The notes under the pieces were generated by a model, which was not told the origin of the DNA, made no database searches, and worked only from the letters and a program-made list of their open reading frames with translations. Below, in pieces: positions 16,230 through 21,867 of a stretch of DNA of 21,867 nt. The first letter of the stretch is position 1. Each line of letters begins with the position of its first letter. The position numbers and the translations under genes are program-made. The stretch spans positions 1 through 21,867 of the forward strand of contig CAKSAI010000017.1 of assembly GCA_934434905.1 (NCBI GenBank), written 5' to 3'. The stretch comes from an uncultured Lachnospiraceae bacterium. Lineage in GTDB: Bacteria > Bacillota > Clostridia > Lachnospirales > Lachnospiraceae.

Positions 16230-19200
16230 CTATACTTCCGGTACAAACTCTGTGCTGGAATGATCCTTATAAGCAGCTGCTGCCCGATTATAGAGATACA
16301 ATGCTTTTACCAGATTCTGTATATTCGTGCTGTAGGAATCTGCGTCCTTTAACACACTATAGCCACAAGTCAGTGCGCTGTATTTCAATATATCGTTCTT
16401 TGAAGTTACGCTGTCTGAAACTGTAATTTCAATCGTACCGCCCAGTTTATCCGCTGCTATATTTGTGATCGGAATGCAGATCCAAGTATTGTTATCATAT
16501 ATAACCTCAGAAGCCTCCAGCCTCTCACCCTTATATGTAAACTGCAGATTTGCTCCCGCAACCCCCTCTTCCGGTTCAAAATACAGTTTCAATGTGGTCT
16601 CTGATTCCAAAACGAGACTGGAACCCATGATGCTTCCAAGCCCCTCCAGATTCCTATTATTCGCTTTTACAATACCAGCAAAGCACTCAGCAGTCACGCT
16701 GCTTAAATCCAATTCTTTCAAGCCTCTATTTGCAAGATTTCCGGTATTGTAGTTAAAATACATCTGTGAATAAGCTCCATAATGCAGCATGCTTGCTGCC
16801 AGTTCCTTTGCTTTATCCGAATAAATTGCCAGATCTCCGTTAATGATCTCCTTTGCGTACGTTTCCACGCTATACTCGTAAGATTCCGGATACAGCTCAC
16901 CGCTCACGTAAAACTGTGCAGTAATCGTATCCGCCATCTTCTTTGCAGGAACCCTGCAGGTAAATCTATAGCCACTCTCGGTACGTGCTTCCGCTCCGAG
17001 AGTCTTCAACACAACCTTCTGCTCTTCTTCATCTGGAAGCGTAAAGAGCATATAAGTATCATCATCCGCTCTCTCCTCCTCGCTCAGATTCAGATTCATA
17101 AAAAAGTTCATGCCAATACTGCCGTCAAGGGTCGCCATGCAGCCGTTTAAAGACACAGCCGACTTAATCCAGATCCTGATATCGGTCAACGTTGTTTCCG
17201 CATCTGTCCAGGACACTTTGGGTACTCCGGCTCCCTTTGTATCCAACACAGCATCCTCTGTCACCTTCTCCCCGTTCAACCAGATCGTCACCTTATCCGG
17301 CGTACACTTTAACGTCACAAGTACACCATTTTCAATCCCGGATGCCATCTGTATCCAGTCCTGCTTTCCGTTTACACCAAGCACGCAATACCGATCCGTT
17401 CCTAAATACAGACGCCCGGAACCACGATAGTCAAAGTAAATACCTGCTGTCGATTGTACCGTGAAGTTCACGTAGTATGTCTCATCTTCCGGTATCGTAA
17501 CTCCGAAGCCCAATACTGCATTTGCGGCAATCGTCTGCAGATCCGATTCATATTTACTCACACATGCCGCGGCATCATACACCGGAAGTGCTTCCGGAAC
17601 TTCTGCCGCATTCGTAAGATCCGTCAGCGCAATATTGCTATAAGTTCCTGTAGAATTATCAGAGACAATTCCCGCCACGCCACCGTTATATCGATTCGCT
17701 TTACAGGATAATTCTTTGCAGTACATGCCATTGACATAGGCATATACCTTGCCATCCTTCTGTATCAATTCCAAAGCCACACGATTTCCATACGTCTTTT
17801 TACTTACCGCAAGAATATTTCCATTATTCACCAGTCTGACATAGCCATCCTGATAGAGCGCAAGCACAACTCCATCTGACTGCTCCGGTACCGCACGCTC
17901 CTTCGCCCCTATGATGACGCCAGTGTAGGCCTCTGCAGCAGTATCTGACTGCGACAGGGTAACTGTGGCACGCAAGGAAACATCCGTAAAGCCAAGCGAC
18001 GAAATATGATCAAAAGCACACGCTTTTGACTGCGAGACAATATTGCTGCCGCTCTGGGCAAAGGACTGCGCATATGCACCGAGTACATCTGTCCATCCCT
18101 GGGTTAGCGTAAGCGTGCTGTCATTGAAAATGCTACCGGAATTGTATACAAAATAAGTTGTATAGCCTTTTTCAACGGAAACATCATCCAGGCCAAAGAC
18201 CAGCTGCCTCTCTTCTCCGATATAGATATGCATTCTTTCATCCACACGGTCTACGGCGACAGCAAGCCCGGTATCCGGGATCGTCACGGTGACTCTGCCA
18301 AGCACACTGCCATTATACCGCAGTTCCAGGCCACCGTCTGAATCCAGCACCAATGCATATGCTGTTCCAAGCGTTGTATCCAGAGCACTCCGAAGCATAG
18401 TTATTCCGCACTTTCCGTTCGCATTGGGCTTTAAAGTCACCAGTGTTCTGAAATTGCGAAAGGTTCTGTTCTGAATTGCCAGTTGAGAGATCCCAGTTCC
18501 CGATGTGCGCGCGATACCGCCATTTACATACTTCCACTGCGTCTTATCGCCACCAAGCACACTCAACCGAACGCGCCCGGTATTTTCCGTATTCGAGGCA
18601 AAACTGACATCAATATGCTCCGGATAACAGGGCGTATTCACAGACACGCCGTCCGAAACAGCGTCCCCAAAACTGACATAATCCACATTTACAGAGACAC
18701 CTGCCGCCACGTACAGACCTGCCTTCTGCACGCTGTAATTGCACCTTACATTTTTCCCGATCGTATTCCATGTCACTCCGTCATAAGAGTATACTGCGGA
18801 AAAATCCGCTCCCACCTTCTGCAGCTGCACAATACACTGGCTGTCCCAAACCGTATCCACTACCTTCTTGTGAATCACCGGATTGCCATTCACATACTCA
18901 CCAATTGCAAGGTACTTCTCACCATTCAGGATAATCCTGCCCGCGAATACGAAATTATCAGAGTCCACATATGCAGTCACACCGACAGGCACACCTTCTG
19001 CTCCCGTTACCGTACTCATCCTGCATTTTACCGTATAGTCGGATGCCGGAATTGATTGAAGTAAAGTCACCGGCGAACCTGCATTCACAACAGAAAACAT
19101 GCCACTTGAAATAGCAGCTCCTTCTCCTCTGCATATATATCCCTTCAAGGTTCCATCGGCAAAATCCTCATAATAGCATATAGTTTTTTCAGACGCCGAT

Positions 19201-21128
19201 GTCTCATAGATATCCCTGTATTCACCGTTGGATACACCGGTAACCAGAATATTGCCGCCGACATTGATATTCATTGTGATGTGGCCGTTTTGAACTGCAT
19301 AGGTTGCTCCCGTCAGATAATCGGTAAGTGTTGCTCCATCCTGGACATTATATTGTTTTACATCAATCTGCTGTGAATAGGCATGATCCGTCTGATTCGT
19401 GACAGCGATCACCGTTCCGTTCTGGTCAAAACGTCCAAACGACATCAGTTCCTTGTCCTCGTCAACCACTTCATAGCGAATTGCACCTGTCTTTAAAGCA
19501 CTGTACTCATCGCGCAACTCTCCCAGTGCACAATGCAGCCGATACAGAGACATATCCCACTCTTCTTCGTTCCAGTTGAAGCAATTGAAGCACTGTGTTC
19601 CGATTCCATCTTCCGCATGATTCGTGACACCGACCTCGTCCCCGTAATAGATACAGGGAGCGCCAAGAAAAGTCATCTGACAGATAACAAGGGCACGCAT
19701 TCTAGCTGCATCTTCCTGTGTATCGCTACTGATCCTCGTCTCATCATGAAGATCATACTGATTCAGCATGCACAAAGCTGCTGTCCGGGGTAGGCACAGG
19801 TAGTCCTTTAAGTTGGACGCAAACGTTGCCTGATCATATTCCCCCGCAAACCATCTACGAAAATATCCTCTAATTCCGTATGAAGTATCCCATCCGCCGG
19901 CGGAAAGATACTCTTTAGAGTTCTCCTCACAGATCAGGAGTGTGTCCTTGTCCTTTGCTTTTACGGAATTTCGTATTTCCAATGAAATATCATTTGCGCT
20001 CTGCGCTCCCGCATAGTAGGAGGCTACCGCATCAAATCTCCAGGAATCAATGTTATAAGGTTCTCCAAGATAGCGTAAAAGCACGGAATCTTCGCCCCGG
20101 TAGAACAGGTTCTTCGCCACAGAGCTGGAAAAATCCACACGGAGATTGCCCCACACAGATTCATATCCACCCGTGGAAGTCCGCGTAAACATATCCTTAT
20201 ATATTCCATCCGGTGCCTGATAAACACCATCCAAAGGATACAATCCGCTTTGATTACACCATATTCCATCTCGCATCGCATAGGAAAAGATTGCATCCAA
20301 TGAAAGCTTCATTCCATTGTCATGAAGCGTCCGGCCAAGCGAAATCAAATCCGCATCATTTCCAAGATTCGGAGAAATCTTATAATAGGACAATGGACCA
20401 TATCCCAGATTCTGTCTGCTGTCCCATATTGGATTCAGATAGACTGCATCCACACTGAGCGTCTTAAGATACTCCACCTTATCCCGGATTCCCTTCAAGT
20501 CGCCGCCGTACCGTTCCATCAGACCGGTCAGGTCGCCGCCCCACGCAATGCCCTTCTGGGTCTCCGTGTCCGTCGTATCATTATGTACATCACCATTATA
20601 AAACCCATCCGGATTAATAAAATACCAGTTCGCACCCTTCGCCCAATCCGGTGTTGTAAAACCGGGAATGAAGTTAAAGCAGTTCGTATAGTACACCTGC
20701 GCATTCATTTTCCCTCTGGCACCGTAATATACACTGCCGCTGGCATTTGTTGCTTTAAAGCTGTAATAACAGATACCGGTATGCCCGGGAATCACGCCTT
20801 GCCAGTATTCATAATATCCAGTGGCATCCACACCGACTTTCGTCATGGCAACCTGGTTATACGCAGTAGTGGAGCCTTCCTCTGTATAGTACAGTGTCGC
20901 TGAGGTCAGATTCCCCTTTTCGGCTCTGAGCTTTATCGTGACCGCTTCATTTTGTGCCGGTTCTATATTCGACATATATTCATACGCCGCCTGATCATGA
21001 AAAATATCTCCGACTGTATTTCCTGCAACGGCTCTCCCGAGACTGATGGAGAGAAATATCAAGGCCACCGCAAGCAGCTAGGTCAAAAGGAGCTTCGTTC
21101 CATGATGTTCTTCTCGCTTCAAATTCAT
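16230..21128 (-). pseudogene. Large secreted GH13 amylase-type enzyme with an in-frame TAG in the signal peptide
   Basis: The natural start is 21128 (AGGAGG site; MNLKREEHHGTKLLLT), but codon 17 is TAG (21078-21080). The frame then stays open for over 1,600 codons (LLAVALIFLSISLGRAVAG completes the signal peptide). Numbering from the GTG at 21068: starch-binding-like N-domain about 20-120; GH13 barrel about 130-510, with nucleophile Asp346 (WRFDA), acid Glu381/382 (ICEEN) and Asp442 (LHDET). Region I reads LDAIFSYA, lacking the usual Asn-His. A beta domain is at about 525-615, four concanavalin-like lectin modules at about 630-803, 845-992, 1000-1152 and 1180-1302, and a Lachnospiraceae-type C-domain at 1303-1612 ending SSTEFVPEV. 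Likely an extracellular alpha-glucan hydrolase. The stop may be a real mutation, a sequencing error, or bypassed by reinitiation at GTG. Confidence 0.85.
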
Positions 21129-21164
21129 TGTCCCCCTCCTGATTTCTGTGCTACTCTGCTATAC

Positions 21165-21596
21165 TTACGAATACGGAACAAAGGGCAGTTCTACCGGCTC
21201 CTCCGGTCGTTCTCTGCCTCCCGGCTGTTCTTCACTTCCCGGTTGGTCTTCGCTTCCTGCCTGCCCTTCACCGCCTGGTTGGTCTCTGTTTCCTACCTGC
21301 TCTTCACCTCCTGGCTGCTCTCCGCTTCCCTTATCCTCTGTCTTGTTGACATCTGCCTTATCAGTACCTGCCTTATCAGTATCGTTCTTCCCTGTAAACG
21401 GTGTATCATCCCCAATGATTTCTGTCTCATCCTTCTTCCCTTGGGAAGATACCGCTTCATTTGTCTGCTCCTGTGTTTGCTCTGTTCCCGGTTTCTGTCC
21501 CTTATCTCCGGAATTGAGAGAGACAACAATAACCATCGCCGATATGATCAATACCAATGCAAGCCCCCCGCCTGCTATCATATATATTTTCTTCAT
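21165..21596 (-). CDS. Membrane-anchored protein with acidic hexapeptide-repeat extracellular tail, unknown function
   Basis: 143 residues. MKKIYMIAGGGLALVLIISA plus the next eight residues form one uncleaved-looking membrane anchor (about 4-27) with a short basic cytoplasmic end. The rest is predicted outside the cell and is very polar, rich in Gly, Glu, Asp, Gln, Lys and Thr. Residues 91-126 are six tandem hexapeptides of the form x-E/R-x-Q-P/V/A-G (for example SEDQPG, SEEQPG). A final segment ends VELPFVPYS. GAGGAAGG precedes the ATG. It lies between the 42-residue peptide and the GH13 gene, 36 bases before the latter's start, so it is likely co-transcribed and may be a surface spacer or holder for the enzyme. 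No known family is recognised. Confidence 0.8.
   Translation of the reverse strand: MKKIYMIAGGGLALVLIISAMVIVVSLNSGDKGQKPGTEQTQEQTNEAVSSQGKKDETEIIGDDTPFTGKNDTDKAGTDKADVNKTEDKGSGEQPGGEEQVGNRDQPGGEGQAGSEDQPGSEEQPGGRERPEEPVELPFVPYS
21219..21326 (-). repeat. Six tandem 18-base repeats encoding hexapeptides
   Basis: Six consecutive diverged 18-base units code for SGEQPG, GEEQVG, NRDQPG, GEGQAG, SEDQPG and SEEQPG, followed by a degenerate seventh. The Q and final G are invariant. Such arrays can change in copy number by slippage. Confidence 0.8.
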
Positions 21597-21626
21597 AATG
21601 CCTTCCTCTGTCCCAAACCACTGATC

Positions 21627-21755
21627 CTATTCAATGAAGCTGCCACCTGACCAACTCTGTGTATCCGGTACAAATTCCGTACTGTTTCCGGCGGTAAGAA
21701 CATCCCCCGGCAAATCAACGATTTCTATTTCCGGCTGTGTATATTTCTCTTTCAT
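21627..21755 (-). CDS. 42-residue peptide with N-terminal PEIEIV motif and internal STEFVPD
   Basis: ATG at 21755 preceded by AGGAGG, 43 codons ending in TAG. The N-terminal half reads MKEKYTQPEIEIVDLPGDVL and the C-terminal half TAGNSTEFVPDTQSWSGG followed by four residues. It has no signal peptide, membrane segment or cysteine. From memory, small proteins beginning with a lysine-rich start and a Y-x-x-P-E-x-E-x-V motif recur in Lachnospiraceae, often unannotated; some may be precursor peptides, but this is unproven. The start lies 18 bases after the stop of the upstream gene and 30 bases separate its stop from the next ATG, so it is in the amylase cluster transcript. STEFVPD matches the last residues of the GH13 protein. 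Confidence 0.68.
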   Translation of the reverse strand: MKEKYTQPEIEIVDLPGDVLTAGNSTEFVPDTQSWSGGSFIE

Positions 21756-21773
21756 CTGCTTTCCAACCTCCTG

Positions 21774-21867
21774 CTAGTTTTGACTCTTGTAAGCAACTGC
21801 TGCCTGATTGTAGAGATACAATGCTTTTACCAGATTCTGCAGCTCATCGCTGTAGGATGTTGTACTC
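21774..21867 (-). CDS. C-terminal fragment of a protein sharing the amylase's last domain
   Basis: Only the last 30 codons are in the window; the gene begins beyond the right edge. The product ends SYSDELQNLVKALYLYNQAA then VAYKSQN and a TAG stop. The equivalent end of the GH13 protein is SYSTNIQNLVKALYLYNRAA then AAYKDHSSTEFVPEV, so the two proteins share their C-terminal domain and high DNA identity across KALYLYN. It is probably another secreted carbohydrate-active or surface protein of the same operon. Unlike the GH13 protein it stops right after AYK plus a few residues, and the STEFVP motif appears instead in the separate 42-residue gene that follows. Confidence 0.8.
   Translation of the reverse strand, partial: STTSYSDELQNLVKALYLYNQAAVAYKSQN

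Noticed and set aside
21078..21080. TAG read as a sense codon genome-wide (code change)
   Set aside because: TAG ends the CPBP protease gene, the 42-residue peptide, the right-edge gene and the amylase itself at sensible positions, so TAG is a normal stop here.
21219..21326. CRISPR-like array from the regular repeats
   Set aside because: The 18-base units are diverged, contiguous, in frame and without spacers; they are coding repeats.
20952..21650. 232-codon and 158-codon plus-strand frames opposite the repeat protein and the amylase start
   Set aside because: They are the complement of the hexapeptide-repeat gene. The repetitive Ser/Pro/Leu composition follows from the repeats, and there is no ribosome site.

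Overview
The window looks like a chromosomal segment of a gut Lachnospiraceae-type Firmicute (Clostridia). The evidence is strong purine-rich AGGAGG-type ribosome sites, a Firmicute thiamine-salvage gene set behind a TPP riboswitch, LacI/AraR-type sugar regulators, an lplB/lplC-type sugar ABC transporter, and a very large secreted GH13 enzyme whose C-terminal domain is of a kind I associate with Lachnospiraceae surface proteins. Nearly all genes are on the minus strand; only one LacI regulator and uxaC read on the plus strand.

Layout, left to right. (1) 1-2181: a LacI-family regulator followed by two sugar ABC permease genes (the second cut by the window edge). It has a consensus-like promoter at 2324-2352 flanked by two related operators. 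(2) 2484-5188: a small duplicated membrane protein, an AraR-like GntR/LacI hybrid regulator and a CPBP-family membrane protease. (3) 5225-10348: a thiamine-salvage operon, read right to left: promoter, TPP riboswitch, thiE, thiD, cytX, thiW, thiM and an overlapping HAD phosphatase gene. It imports and joins preformed pyrimidine and thiazole; no de novo thiC, thiG or thiS and no thiL is seen. (4) 10375-16117: a galacturonate module, with uxaB-uxaA leaving leftward and lacI-uxaC leaving rightward from a shared control region that carries two GAAAGCGCTTTC palindromes. Together UxaC, UxaB and UxaA take galacturonate to 2-keto-3-deoxygluconate. (5) 16126-21867: a secreted starch-degradation cluster read leftward: the C-terminus of a protein sharing the amylase's last domain, a 42-residue peptide, a membrane-anchored protein with an acidic hexapeptide-repeat tail, and a roughly 1,630-codon GH13 multi-domain amylase.

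The most interesting region is the last one. The GH13 gene has a perfect ribosome site and ATG at 21128 but an in-frame TAG at codon 17, inside the hydrophobic core of its signal peptide, with the rest of the frame open. Three consecutive genes carry a short FVP motif at or near their C-terminus, and the amylase tail matches the interior of the neighbouring 42-residue peptide at both protein and DNA level. This suggests either an in-frame fusion event or a shared, unnamed C-terminal signal. The riboswitch leader also shows a readable switch: the conserved 3' part of the aptamer can pair with the 5' arm of a downstream hairpin.

All product names rest on reading motifs by eye; no database search was possible.
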